A stretch of 64,000 nt of DNA from Lysinibacillus alkalisoli (GCF_014643595.1 NZ_BMJT01000001.1:496001-560000), one strand, 5' to 3'. Shown: positions 26,835 to 36,137, counted from the first letter of the stretch. A program made the numbers and translations. Notes: a model not told the origin generated them from the sequence alone.

Positions 26835-27961
26835 TGCGGAAGATATGTGTTGTGACAGGTACAAGAGCAGAGTATGGCTTACTAAAGCCCTTACTTAATA
26901 AAATAAAAGCTGACGATAAGCTACAATTACAGCTCGTTGTAACAGGTATGCATTTATCACCAGAGTTTGGGCTAACCTATAAGCAAATTGAAGAAGATGG
27001 CTTTACGATTGATGAAAAAGTAGAAATGTTATTGTCTTCTGATACAAGTGTTGGCGTAGCAAAAGCAATGGGCCTTGCCACAATTTCATTTGCAGACAGC
27101 TTCAATCGACTAAAATCAGATATTGTTGTGATACTTGGTGATCGCTTTGAAATGTTAGCAGTAGCTCAAACAGCACTAATTATGCAAATTCCTATTGCAC
27201 ATATTCATGGTGGAGAAGTTACGTTAGGTGCTTATGATGATGCAATTCGTCATAGCATTACTAAAATGGCAAATTGGCATTTTGTGAGTTCAAATCAACA
27301 TCAAAGACGAGTGATTCAGTTAGGAGAGCAACCTAGTTCAGTATTTAATGTAGGCGCTCTAGGCATAGAGAACATAAAGGATTTGCCATTATTAACTAAA
27401 CAACAAATCTACAAGCAACTTCGTATAAAAGAAGAGTGCCCAACTTTTTTAGTGACTTACCACCCTGAAACAACTACTGAAAATACTATGTTAGGTTTAA
27501 AAGCGCTTTGTAATGGATTACGTAAATATCAAAATTATAATATTGTAATAACTAAAGCTAATGCTGATAATGGCGGCAGAGAAATAAACAAGCAATTAGA
27601 AAACTATGCGTTAACACAAGATAATGTCCACTTTTTTGATTCACTAGGGCAGCTTAATTATTTAAGTTTATTACAATATGTTACAGCTGTAATAGGAAAC
27701 TCTTCTAGTGGGTTAATCGAAGCTCCATATTTTAATATACCTACTGTTAATATTGGTGAGAGACAGTTAGGAAGAGAGTGTCCAAAGTCAGTTATTCACT
27801 GCAAATTAAATGAGCAAAGTATAGAGCAAGCTATTAAAGACGCTCTTTCTTATAATGATGGCTATGAGTACATTTTTGGAGAGGGAGACACTTCAAAACA
27901 AATACTTACGATATTAAAAGAAGAAAAACTACCTACTGTAAAGGAGTTTTATGATTTATGA
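26834..27961 (+). CDS. legG: LegG/NeuC-like hydrolysing sugar-nucleotide 2-epimerase
   Basis: The 375-residue protein is a GT-B-fold hydrolysing 2-epimerase: KICVVTGTRAEYGLLKPLL, VVILGDRFEMLAVA, IHGGEVTLGAYDDAIRHSITK, TYHPETTTEN and GNSSSGLIEAP. It inverts C2 and releases the nucleotide, giving 2,4-diacetamido-2,4,6-trideoxymannose, the direct precursor for the synthase that follows. Presence of this hydrolysing epimerase type (rather than a PseG-type hydrolase) points to the legionaminic or sialic branch. It overlaps both neighbours. Confidence 0.9.
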   Translation: MRKICVVTGTRAEYGLLKPLLNKIKADDKLQLQLVVTGMHLSPEFGLTYKQIEEDGFTIDEKVEMLLSSDTSVGVAKAMGLATISFADSFNRLKSDIVVILGDRFEMLAVAQTALIMQIPIAHIHGGEVTLGAYDDAIRHSITKMANWHFVSSNQHQRRVIQLGEQPSSVFNVGALGIENIKDLPLLTKQQIYKQLRIKEECPTFLVTYHPETTTENTMLGLKALCNGLRKYQNYNIVITKANADNGGREINKQLENYALTQDNVHFFDSLGQLNYLSLLQYVTAVIGNSSSGLIEAPYFNIPTVNIGERQLGRECPKSVIHCKLNEQSIEQAIKDALSYNDGYEYIFGEGDTSKQILTILKEEKLPTVKEFYDL

Positions 27962-29028
27962 GCACATATATTATTGCTGAAGCGGGCGTAAATCATAATG
28001 GTTCGCTCGATTTAGCAAAAGTTTTAATTGATATTGCAAAAGAAGCTGGGGCTGATGCTGTAAAGTTTCAAACATTTAAAGCTGAAAATTTAGTAACTAA
28101 AGATGCAAAACAAGCAACTTACCAAGAACAAAATATGGGACAAGAGACTTCGCAATATGACATGTTAAAGCAATTAGAGTTAAGTCATGAAGCATTTTTT
28201 GAGCTAAAACAATATTGTGATAAAAAAGAAATTGATTTTTTATCTACACCGTTTGATGAAGAGAGTGCGCAGTTTTTAGTAGAAGATTTAAAAATGACTT
28301 CAATAAAAATCCCTTCAGGTGAATTAACTAATAGCCCATTTATTTATGAACTTGCTAAGTATCGTAAACCTATGATTTTATCAACTGGCATGGGGACGTT
28401 AGATGAGATCGAGGAAGCATTAGGTTTTATTGCTTATGGTTTAGCTAATAAGCAATATGTCACAAAAGAAAATAGCAAACAATTTTATCAAACTCAAGTT
28501 GCTAAAGATTTATTAAAGGAATATGTTACTTTATTACACTGTACAACGGCTTATCCCACTCCAAATGAAGAAGTTAACTTAAATGCCATTACTACTTTAC
28601 AGGAAAACTATAATATAAGTGTGGGCTTTTCAGATCATTCACAAGGGATCATGGCAAGTATAGGTGCAGTAGGGTTAGGTGCTACAGTTATTGAAAAGCA
28701 TTTCACAATAAGCACCGGACTTTCAGGCCCAGACCATAAAGCTTCTTTAGTACCTAGTGAGTTAATAACTCTTGTAAAGCAAATTCGTTTAATGGAACAA
28801 TTGCTAGGTACAGTATTTAAGGAACCAACTCAAACGGAGCTGGCTAATAAACTTGCTACTCGTAAAAGTATTGTAGCAAAAAGGGCTATAAAAAAAGGAG
28901 AATGTTTAACTGTTAATAATATGACTGTTAAGCGCCCAGGGAATGGGATTGCCCCTTCTGAATGGTGGCGCTTATTAGGAACAGAAGCAGTAGCAGATTT
29001 TGAAGAGGATACACTGATTTATGAATAA
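27958..29028 (+). CDS. legI: LegI/NeuB-like nonulosonic acid synthase
   Basis: The 356-residue protein has the NeuB catalytic barrel (IIAEAGVNHNGSLDLAK, AGADAVKFQTFKAENLVT, IKIPSGELTN, HCTTAYPTPNEEVNL, GFSDHSQGI, IEKHFTI, GPDHKASL) and a C-terminal SAF/antifreeze-like domain (about residues 295-355, AKRAIKKGECLTVNNMTVKRPG). It condenses phosphoenolpyruvate with the six-carbon sugar to form the nine-carbon acid. Context favours legionaminic acid over neuraminic acid. It overlaps legG by 4 bases and legH by 8. Confidence 0.92.
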   Translation: MSTYIIAEAGVNHNGSLDLAKVLIDIAKEAGADAVKFQTFKAENLVTKDAKQATYQEQNMGQETSQYDMLKQLELSHEAFFELKQYCDKKEIDFLSTPFDEESAQFLVEDLKMTSIKIPSGELTNSPFIYELAKYRKPMILSTGMGTLDEIEEALGFIAYGLANKQYVTKENSKQFYQTQVAKDLLKEYVTLLHCTTAYPTPNEEVNLNAITTLQENYNISVGFSDHSQGIMASIGAVGLGATVIEKHFTISTGLSGPDHKASLVPSELITLVKQIRLMEQLLGTVFKEPTQTELANKLATRKSIVAKRAIKKGECLTVNNMTVKRPGNGIAPSEWWRLLGTEAVADFEEDTLIYE

Positions 29029-29644
29029 GCCAGTAATTATTATTGGGAATGGTGGACATGCTTCTGTATTAATTGAAATGTTACAACTAAATGATAGGGA
29101 AATTATAGGATACACAGCTCCGAATCCGAGTAAAAATGTACTAAAATACCTTGGGAATGATGAAGAAATCTTTAAATACAATTGTAAAAGTATTGAATTG
29201 GTATTAGGTATAGGTACTGTGAAAGCAAGTGATATAAGGAGAAAAATATACGCGAACCTTAAGGGGAAAGGGTATAACTTCACGACTTTAATCCATCCTA
29301 CAGCGATTATTGCTAATAATGTAAAAATAGCATCTGGTGCTCAAATTATGGCAGGGGTAATTTTACAGCCGAATGTTAAAATAGGTGAGAATAGCATTAT
29401 TAACACAGGTGCGCAACTTGACCATGATTGCATTGTTGAATCCCATGTCCATATTGCACCTGGTGTCATATGTTCTGGCAATGTCATAATTAAGGAAGCT
29501 GCACATTTAGGTACAGCATCTACAGTTATTCAAGGTATTATTATAGGTGGAAAAGCAACGGTGGGTGCAGGTGCTGTAGTAACAAAAGATGTTGTAGCAA
29601 ACGCCACTGTGGTCGGTGTCCCAGCAAAAGAGGTGTTGAAATGA
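29021..29644 (+). CDS. legH: LegH/PglD-like sugar O/N-acetyltransferase
   Basis: The 207-residue protein has an N-terminal Rossmann-like region (VIIIGNGGHASVLIEML) and a left-handed beta-helix of hexapeptide repeats ending in GVPAKEVLK, with HIAPGVICSGNV and the NTGAQLDHDC segment that holds the catalytic histidine. PglD-type enzymes N-acetylate the C4 amine of UDP-bacillosamine; LegH does the same on the GDP-linked intermediate. It overlaps legI by 8 and ptmE by 4 bases. Confidence 0.87.
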   Translation: MNKPVIIIGNGGHASVLIEMLQLNDREIIGYTAPNPSKNVLKYLGNDEEIFKYNCKSIELVLGIGTVKASDIRRKIYANLKGKGYNFTTLIHPTAIIANNVKIASGAQIMAGVILQPNVKIGENSIINTGAQLDHDCIVESHVHIAPGVICSGNVIIKEAAHLGTASTVIQGIIIGGKATVGAGAVVTKDVVANATVVGVPAKEVLK

Positions 29645-30678
29645 ATGATATTCTAGTAACGAATGAAACGACTTTGATGGATACAATGAAGATATTAGAT
29701 CAATCAGCCAAACAATTTATTGTGGTAGTCAATGAGGAGAATAAATTACAAGGTACAGTAACAGATGGTGATATTAGACGAGCTATATTAAGGGGTTTGC
29801 CATTAAATATCCCTATTAGTGAGGTGATGAATCCAAACCCCATATATGGATTTTCAAAACGAACTATGGAAGAACATCGTTTATTCATGCAACAACATAA
29901 TGTAAAGCAATTACCATTAGTAGATACAGATAAGGTTGTAAGAGACGTACTATTTTATGAGAATATCATTTCTACAAAACGTAGATCTAACACTATCGTC
30001 TTAATGGTTGGGGGGTTAGGTACAAGGCTACGCCCACTTACGAATGATTTACCCAAGCCCATGTTGCCAATTGGTGGTAAACCAATCTTAGAAAATATTA
30101 TTATGCACTTTAAATCTTTTGGCTTTGTCAACTTTATACTTTCCGTTAATTATAAAAAAGAAATTATTAAAAATTATTTTCAAGATGGTAGAAGTTTTGG
30201 TGTTACGATTACATATATAGAAGAAACTGAACGATTAGGCACAGCAGGTGCACTTTCTTTAATAAAAGAGGATATAGATGAAGCTTTTTTTGTCATGAAT
30301 GGTGATTTATTAACGAATACTAATTTTGAGCAATTATTAGACTTTCATCTAGTTAATCAAGCAACCGCAACCATGTGTGTACGGGAGTATGAGTATCAAG
30401 TGCCTTATGGCGTAATTGAAGTCAACGAACATAAATTGGCTTCTATAGTAGAGAAACCTGTGCAAAAACATTTTGTAAATGCAGGGATTTATGTATTAGA
30501 GCCTGAAGCTTTGACTTACATACCTAAAAATCAATATTATGATATGCCAGAGTTGTTTAATTGCTTAATTCAACAGCAAAAAGATGTCTCGGCATTTCCT
30601 ATCCGCGAGTATTGGATGGATATAGGGCAATTAAAGGACTATGAACGGGCACAATTAAAGTATAAAGAAAAGGAATGA
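29641..30678 (+). CDS. ptmE: PtmE-like glucosamine-1-phosphate guanylyltransferase with CBS pair
   Basis: The 345-residue protein fuses two CBS domains (about residues 1-118, with TVTDGDIRRAILRGLPLNIP and VKQLPLVDTD) to a nucleotidyltransferase domain (about 120-345, with MVGGLGTRLRPLTNDLPKPM, GTAGALSLI, FFVMNGDLLT, EKPV and DIGQLKDYERAQ). This CBS plus NTP_transferase layout is that of Campylobacter PtmE, which makes GDP-GlcN for the GDP-linked legionaminic route. CBS domains may sense adenine nucleotides. It ends 4 bases before ptmF. The fusion is the strongest single marker for the leg rather than the pse pathway. Confidence 0.87.
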   Translation: MNDILVTNETTLMDTMKILDQSAKQFIVVVNEENKLQGTVTDGDIRRAILRGLPLNIPISEVMNPNPIYGFSKRTMEEHRLFMQQHNVKQLPLVDTDKVVRDVLFYENIISTKRRSNTIVLMVGGLGTRLRPLTNDLPKPMLPIGGKPILENIIMHFKSFGFVNFILSVNYKKEIIKNYFQDGRSFGVTITYIEETERLGTAGALSLIKEDIDEAFFVMNGDLLTNTNFEQLLDFHLVNQATATMCVREYEYQVPYGVIEVNEHKLASIVEKPVQKHFVNAGIYVLEPEALTYIPKNQYYDMPELFNCLIQQQKDVSAFPIREYWMDIGQLKDYERAQLKYKEKE

Positions 30679-30682
30679 CGAT

Positions 30683-31591
30683 ATGAATGTACTAGTAATT
30701 GGTTATGGCTCTATAGGAAAACGCCATGTGGAAATATTGCAAAGTTTAAAATGCAATGTTTTTATAGTCAGCAAGCAATTAAATAAAGATATTTTATGTT
30801 ATCCAACTTTAGAAATTGCCTTCGCTGAACAAACGTACGACTATATTGTAATTGCTAATAAAACAAATGAACATAAGCACACGCTTGATAAATTACAACA
30901 ACTAGGATGTAGTTGTGCAGTATTAGTAGAAAAACCATTGTATGCTACATATTGCGAAGCTATTTATGATTTTGAAATTTATGTAGGTTACAATTTACGG
31001 TTCCATCCCATTACTCAGTATTTAAAAAATAGTATTGAGAAAGAGAATATTATTTCTATACAAGGTTATGTTGGACAATATCTGCCTTCATGGCGCCCAA
31101 ATACAGACTACTCGGCTAGCTATTCAGCAAGTAAAGCTAATGGTGGCGGAGCATTAAGAGATTTAAGTCATGAGTTAGATTTATATCATTATTTATTTGG
31201 TGAATGGTATTCTTTACAAGCTTTGGTAGAAAAGGTTACGAACTTAAAAATAACTAGTGATGATCATGTGCTTTTACAATATAGGAATAGAGAAGGTAGC
31301 TTAGTACAACTAACACTTAATTACTTAGATCATATTCATCAGCGTAAAATAATTGTTAATACTACTACTAGTACTTATATTGCTGACTACATTAATAATA
31401 CAATCGTGCATAATGAGCAAGTAATTAGTTTTAAAAGTAAACGAAATGATACATATTTTTTACAACATACAGCATTATTGAAAAAAGACTATACAATTGT
31501 CTGTAACTATAACGAAGGACTATATACAAATAAAATGATCGATAAAATAGAACAAGCTTCTATAGAAAAGGTGACGATATTTAATGAATAG
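30683..31591 (+). CDS. ptmF: PtmF-like Gfo/Idh/MocA oxidoreductase
   Basis: The 302-residue protein has an N-terminal NAD(P)-binding Rossmann fold (MNVLVIGYGSIGKRHVEIL) and the family EKPLYATY motif, in which the lysine is catalytic, then YVGYNLRFHPIT and GGGALRDLSHELDLYHYLFG. The Gfo/Idh/MocA family oxidises or reduces sugars and sugar nucleotides. A gene of this type lies at the same place (ptmF) in Campylobacter ptm clusters; the exact step here is unclear. It overlaps legF by 8 bases. Confidence 0.8.
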   Translation: MNVLVIGYGSIGKRHVEILQSLKCNVFIVSKQLNKDILCYPTLEIAFAEQTYDYIVIANKTNEHKHTLDKLQQLGCSCAVLVEKPLYATYCEAIYDFEIYVGYNLRFHPITQYLKNSIEKENIISIQGYVGQYLPSWRPNTDYSASYSASKANGGGALRDLSHELDLYHYLFGEWYSLQALVEKVTNLKITSDDHVLLQYRNREGSLVQLTLNYLDHIHQRKIIVNTTTSTYIADYINNTIVHNEQVISFKSKRNDTYFLQHTALLKKDYTIVCNYNEGLYTNKMIDKIEQASIEKVTIFNE

Positions 31592-32288
31592 ATTGTGCAC
31601 AATATGCGCTCGGGGTGGCTCTAAAGGAGTAGTTAATAAAAATATTAAACTATTATTAGGAAAACCACTAATTGCACATACTATCATTCAAGCAAAGAAG
31701 AGCGGGTTATTTAACTATGTAGCAGTGAGTAGTGATAGTGAAGAAATATTATCTGTTGCGAAAGCATGGGGTGCTGATATTTTAATAAAAAGGCCTGATG
31801 AATTAGCAACAGATCAAGCAGCAAAATTACCTGTCATTCGTCATGCATTAAAAACAGCAGAACAACAAACAGGACAAACATTTCATATACATGTTGATTT
31901 AGATGCAACATCACCTTTACGTAATGTAAGAGATATTCATGGCGCTGTTAATATGTTAGAAAATGATAATAAAATTACAAATGTGATTACAGGTGCTCCA
32001 GCAAGAAGAAGCCCTTATTTTAACTTAGTAGAACTAAACACCGAGGGATATGTTGAGTTATCTAAAGAATTATCAACATCTATTGCAAGAAGGCAAGACT
32101 CACCTAAGTGCTATGATATGAATGCGTCAATTTATATATGGCGCAGAGAAGTGTTATTAGAAGAAGATAAAGTGATTCTACCTAAAACCGCTTTATATGA
32201 AATGCCAGAAGAACGTTCTATAGATATTGATTCACCATTAGATTTTGATTTTGTAGAATTTTTAGCGACTAAGCGAGGAGAACTATGA
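31584..32288 (+). CDS. legF: LegF/PtmB-like CMP-nonulosonic acid synthetase
   Basis: The 234-residue protein is a CMP-NeuAc synthetase-type cytidylyltransferase: CTICARGGSKGVVNKNIKLL is the nucleotide loop, followed by VAVSSDSEEIL, RPDELATD, LDATSPLRNVRDI and IDIDSPLDFDFVEF. It activates legionaminic acid with CTP to give CMP-Leg, the donor used by Maf. It is the eighth gene of the operon and overlaps ptmA. Confidence 0.9.
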   Translation: MNRLCTICARGGSKGVVNKNIKLLLGKPLIAHTIIQAKKSGLFNYVAVSSDSEEILSVAKAWGADILIKRPDELATDQAAKLPVIRHALKTAEQQTGQTFHIHVDLDATSPLRNVRDIHGAVNMLENDNKITNVITGAPARRSPYFNLVELNTEGYVELSKELSTSIARRQDSPKCYDMNASIYIWRREVLLEEDKVILPKTALYEMPEERSIDIDSPLDFDFVEFLATKRGEL

Positions 32289-33106
32289 TGGAATACTTAA
32301 ATAAATTTAATTTAAGTGATAAAAATGCAATTGTAACTGGTGGTGCAGGTATATTAGGACAACATTTTTGTAAAGGATTAGCAGATGCAGGAGCGAATGT
32401 AGCAATTGTCGATATTGATATGGAGAAAGCTGGAGAACTAGCTCGGTTTATTAATGAGAAAACAAATACGAACGCCAAAGCTTTCTTTTGTGATTTAACA
32501 AAGGAAGAATCTGTACTAAAAGCTGTTAATGATATTCAAAAATACTACGGAGAAATTCACATTTTACATAATAATGCTGCAGGGAAATCAAGTGATTTGG
32601 CAGCATTTTTTGCGCCATTTGAAGAATATTCTTTAGCTCAATGGAAAGAAATTATGGCTACAAATTTAGATGGCATGTTCTTGATGGCGAAGTATGTTGG
32701 GAAAATAATGAAAGACCAGAGAAAAGGTGGTTCTATTATTCAAACTGCATCAATTTATGGGGTAATGGGGCCTGATAACCGTATCTATGAAGGATCTCAT
32801 TATTTAGATCGTCAAATAAACACACCTGCAATTTATTCAGCTTCGAAATCGGGAGTTATTGGTCTAACTAAATATTTAGCGACTTACTGGGCTAAGGATG
32901 GTATTCGAGTTAATACTATTACGCCTGGTGGTGTTGAGAGTGGGCAAAATGATATCTTTAAACAAAATTATAGTAACCGAATTCCGCTTCAACGGATGGC
33001 GCAACCAGAAGAGATGGTTGGTGCTTTAATTTATTTAGCCTCAGATGCTTCTAGTTATGTCACAGGTCATAATATTATGATTGATGGTGGTTTAAACGTT
33101 TGGTAA
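32288..33106 (+). CDS. ptmA: PtmA-like short-chain dehydrogenase
   Basis: Classical SDR of about 272 residues with TGGAGILGQHFCKGLADAG (the glycine motif), HNNAAG (the NNAG site), a serine-containing IIQTASIYGVMG and the catalytic YSASKSGVIGLTK; it ends in the C-terminal signature YVTGHNIMIDGG. Two ATG codons are adjacent (32285 and 32288); the second is better spaced from GAGGAG. It corresponds in position and family to Campylobacter PtmA (flagellin modification). Its biochemical step is not evident from sequence. It ends the operon. Confidence 0.85.
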   Translation: MEYLNKFNLSDKNAIVTGGAGILGQHFCKGLADAGANVAIVDIDMEKAGELARFINEKTNTNAKAFFCDLTKEESVLKAVNDIQKYYGEIHILHNNAAGKSSDLAAFFAPFEEYSLAQWKEIMATNLDGMFLMAKYVGKIMKDQRKGGSIIQTASIYGVMGPDNRIYEGSHYLDRQINTPAIYSASKSGVIGLTKYLATYWAKDGIRVNTITPGGVESGQNDIFKQNYSNRIPLQRMAQPEEMVGALIYLASDASSYVTGHNIMIDGGLNVW

Positions 33107-33563
33107 TTGATGTCGTTTTTTAAGTAAAGAGTAATTTAAATTGAGTTTTAAAGTAAATCAACTATCTGTTATCGAGGAACAATTGGTTTTTTAGACTAAA
33201 CTTAAAAATGATTTGTTTTGAAAGATGAATAATATAAAAAATATTAAGAATTAAATCAATTAATACTTAAATATTAAGTTGATCATTTTAAAAATATAAA
33301 AAGAAATCTTGCCTATTCTTATGTATTAGAAATGTATATTTTTTACTGACTTTCAAATACATTATTTATAAATAGTAGATATTGATGGATGGTAAAGTAT
33401 GGATTTTTTATGAAATGCATTATTTAAGTGCTAGATTACAAGAGTAATTTATCAAATCATTGCTACATTATCTCAAATACAAATAATATTTATAAAAGGG
33501 ATATCTAGGCTCTTTGGCTTTTTAATTAATTTCTGTAATTAGTGTGGAAGTTTGATACCAACA
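33107..33563 (+). other. AT-rich non-coding stretch between leg operon and flaG
   Basis: About 450 bases are very rich in A and T, with stops in all frames and no recognisable gene, strong terminator or transposon end. A weak AT-only inverted repeat lies near 33254-33284. It could be decayed sequence at the edge of the island or a long regulatory region for flaG. Confidence 0.6.
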
Positions 33564-33571
33564 ACCGATAT
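33564..33571 (+). promoter_or_regulatory. Sigma-D-like -10 element before flaG
   Basis: ACCGATAT matches seven of eight bases of the sigma-D -10. No TAAA is found 14-16 bases upstream, so only the -10 half is supported. It lies 46 bases before flaG. Confidence 0.45.
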
Positions 33572-33617
33572 TACATATATAGAACTATATAATACAAGGA
33601 TGTAGGGGGTAACGAAC

Positions 33618-34055
33618 ATGCGTATTTCATCGCAAGCGTCGTCAACGGATATGACGGCAAGCGTGTCAAGTGCCAATCAAAACATAGCTTCAACAAACAC
33701 GGCAACAAATGCACAACGACAAGCAACACAACAGGCAAGTAAACCAAAAGTAGTAGATCGTCCAACGATTACAGAGGCAACCAATGCACAGGCAGCTGAG
33801 GGTATTAGTAAAACAGCTGAAAATAAAGAAAAATTACAAGATGCCGTCGATTCATTAAATGAATTTATGAAAGAACATATGCCAGCACCAACAGCATCAA
33901 AGTTTCGTTTACACGAAGGGTTAGATCGTTATTATGTGCAAGTAGTAGACGCACAAACGGACGAAGTAGTTAAAGAAATCCCACCAGAGAAGTTATTAAA
34001 TGCTTTTTATGAAATGCAAAAATTAGTGGGAATGATTGTTGACGAAAAAATTTAA
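33618..34055 (+). CDS. flaG: FlaG family protein
   Basis: The 145-residue protein has a low-complexity Ser/Thr/Ala/Gln-rich N-terminal half and the conserved FlaG C-terminal half: FRLHEGLDRYYVQVVD, EVVKEIPPEKLLNAF and a final hydrophobic helix. FlaG proteins affect filament length and lie before fliD in many bacteria (yvyC in B. subtilis). GTAGGGGGT precedes the ATG. Confidence 0.92.
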   Translation: MRISSQASSTDMTASVSSANQNIASTNTATNAQRQATQQASKPKVVDRPTITEATNAQAAEGISKTAENKEKLQDAVDSLNEFMKEHMPAPTASKFRLHEGLDRYYVQVVDAQTDEVVKEIPPEKLLNAFYEMQKLVGMIVDEKI

Positions 34056-34079
34056 TTCGATATAAGGAGGTAACCAATT

Positions 34080-36137
34080 ATGGTTATGCGTGTAGGTGGA
34101 TTAGCATCAGGTATGGACATTGATGCTTTAGTAGAAAAGTTAATGCAAGCGGAACGTGTTCCCTTAGATAAAACATTCCAGAAGAAACAAACATATGAAT
34201 GGCAACGTGATGCATACAGAGGAGTAAATACACAACTTACAACATTTAGTAATTATTTGTTTGATGATATTATTCTTTCAGGTAAAATGAATCAAAAAAT
34301 AGGGACATCGACAAATAGTGATTTAGTAAGTGTTAAAGCTAATGCAGGAGCAACAGGTAATATTACAATTGGTGGTGTTTCACAATTAGCAAAGGCGTCA
34401 CAAAATGTTGGTGCGCAAACAGGTTATTCAGGTAGTACTTTATTAAAAGATATAGACAGCAGTATGGGGAGTTCTATAAGTTTACGTGCAATCAATGCTG
34501 ACGGAAATTTAGCAGAAGAAGCAACGGAAATTACTTTTGATCCAAATAAACATACTGTAGATGATCTTGTCAAAAAGATAAATGAGAGTAACGCAGGTGT
34601 TACTGCTATTTTTGAAAATGGTAAACTTTCGGTAACTGCTAAGTATACAGGTAAAGTCCAAGATGGTGCAGGCGAGATTATTGATGAGAGTAATAACAGT
34701 GTGTTTCAAAAATTAGGTTTTAGTGATAGCGTATTATCTAATAATGGACAGAATGCTAAATTTGAAGTAAACGGCATACAAACAGAACGCTCTTCTAATA
34801 CATTTACTATTTCTGGTTATGAATTAACCCTTAAACAAACATTTAATGCAGGTGAAGTGGCAAATAAAAGTTTTCAAGATGCTGTTAACAAATTAACAAA
34901 AGCAGAAGAAGATGTAGTAGCATTTACAGATGCTTTTAATCATAAAAATAATGCGTTAATTAGTGCTGCTCAAGCATTTACAGAAGCTTATGATAACAAA
35001 TTTCAAAATAACTCATCTTTAGAAGGTGATTATTTAGCAATGGATAAATCCGCATTAAAATCTTTAACATCTGATGATATTGCTACATTAACAAGTTTAA
35101 AAGGAAAATCGGATACGGAATTAGCAACTGCTTTAGAAGCTTTGCCAGACAGTGATACAAAAACAAAGCTAATGGCTATGGATGTAGCAGATGTAGAAAG
35201 ATTTGCTACACATAGTGATGATTTAGCACAATTCCAAGATATTTATGCTAAACAGCAAACTTCAGTAATGGCAGAGGAAGAAGCAAAAGTAGCAGAGACA
35301 GAGTTAGACTCAGCAAAACTTAAAGTAGAGGCTCTGAAAATTGAAAAAGATGAAGCAGAGAATTTTAAAAATGCAAATCCTATCACAGGAACTACAGTAG
35401 CGCCTGTTACAATGACTGCTACATCTGATACCAAAGCAGCAATGGAACAGATTACGGAGTTTATCGATAAATATAATGAAATGATTGATAGCTTTAATAA
35501 TCAATTAAAAGAAACAAAATATCGCGATTTCCCTCCATTAACAGCAGAACAACGTAAAGATATGTCAGAAAGTGAACAAAAGCTATGGGATGAGAAAGCA
35601 AAAAGTGGTATGTTACGTAACGATCAAATTGTTCGAGACGGTATGTCACAAATGCGTATGTCATTAATGACACCAATGGATGGATTAAGTGATGAAACAA
35701 TGAATTCATTGGCTAAGATTGGTATAACGACATCGGATAAACTGAAAGATGGCGGAAAATTAATTATTAAAGATAAAGCAAAGTTAGAAGAGGCATTAAC
35801 GAAAGATGCAAATCAAGTGCATCGACTTTTTGCATCGACTGGTGAAAAAGACGATAATGGAAAAGTAATTGAAAGTACACGTGGTATCGCATGGCGTTTA
35901 AGAGATTCTATGAGAGTGATGTCTACTGAAATTGAGAAAAAAGCTGGTAATGAAAGTGCTGTGAATAATACTTTTACATTAGGCAAGAAGATTAATGAGA
36001 CAGATGATCGTATTAAGGCTCTGCAAGTAAAGTTGAAAGATATTGAAGCGCGTTATTGGAAACAGTTCTCTGCGATGGAGCAAGCGATTCAAAAAGCTAA
36101 TGAACAAGCAGGTATGTTTGCACAGTTTGGTCAATAA
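34080..36137 (+). CDS. fliD: FliD, filament cap protein with large helical insertion
   Basis: The 685-residue protein has FliD_N (RVGGLASGMDIDALVEKLMQAERVPLDK, residues 3-30, read in two parts), a beta-rich middle, and FliD_C (DGLSDETMNSLAKIGITTSDK, then KINETDDRIKALQVKLKDIE ... WKQFSAMEQAIQ). B. subtilis FliD is about 500 residues. The excess is mainly residues about 263-447, a charged, helix-rich and partly coiled-coil stretch (with EEEAKVAETELDSAKLKVEA) inserted between TLKQTFN and PVTMTATSDTKAAMEQI, which normally lie close together. FliD caps the filament and folds flagellin. AAGGAGG precedes the ATG; fliS follows. Confidence 0.93.
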   Translation: MVMRVGGLASGMDIDALVEKLMQAERVPLDKTFQKKQTYEWQRDAYRGVNTQLTTFSNYLFDDIILSGKMNQKIGTSTNSDLVSVKANAGATGNITIGGVSQLAKASQNVGAQTGYSGSTLLKDIDSSMGSSISLRAINADGNLAEEATEITFDPNKHTVDDLVKKINESNAGVTAIFENGKLSVTAKYTGKVQDGAGEIIDESNNSVFQKLGFSDSVLSNNGQNAKFEVNGIQTERSSNTFTISGYELTLKQTFNAGEVANKSFQDAVNKLTKAEEDVVAFTDAFNHKNNALISAAQAFTEAYDNKFQNNSSLEGDYLAMDKSALKSLTSDDIATLTSLKGKSDTELATALEALPDSDTKTKLMAMDVADVERFATHSDDLAQFQDIYAKQQTSVMAEEEAKVAETELDSAKLKVEALKIEKDEAENFKNANPITGTTVAPVTMTATSDTKAAMEQITEFIDKYNEMIDSFNNQLKETKYRDFPPLTAEQRKDMSESEQKLWDEKAKSGMLRNDQIVRDGMSQMRMSLMTPMDGLSDETMNSLAKIGITTSDKLKDGGKLIIKDKAKLEEALTKDANQVHRLFASTGEKDDNGKVIESTRGIAWRLRDSMRVMSTEIEKKAGNESAVNNTFTLGKKINETDDRIKALQVKLKDIEARYWKQFSAMEQAIQKANEQAGMFAQFGQ

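Noticed and set aside
24688-33106. Pseudaminic acid (pse) or sialic acid (neu) pathway
   Set aside because: The NeuC-type hydrolysing epimerase and the CBS-fused guanylyltransferase fit the leg/ptm set; a PseG-type hydrolase and a PseH-type acetyltransferase are absent, and sialic acid synthesis would not need the dehydratase and aminotransferase.
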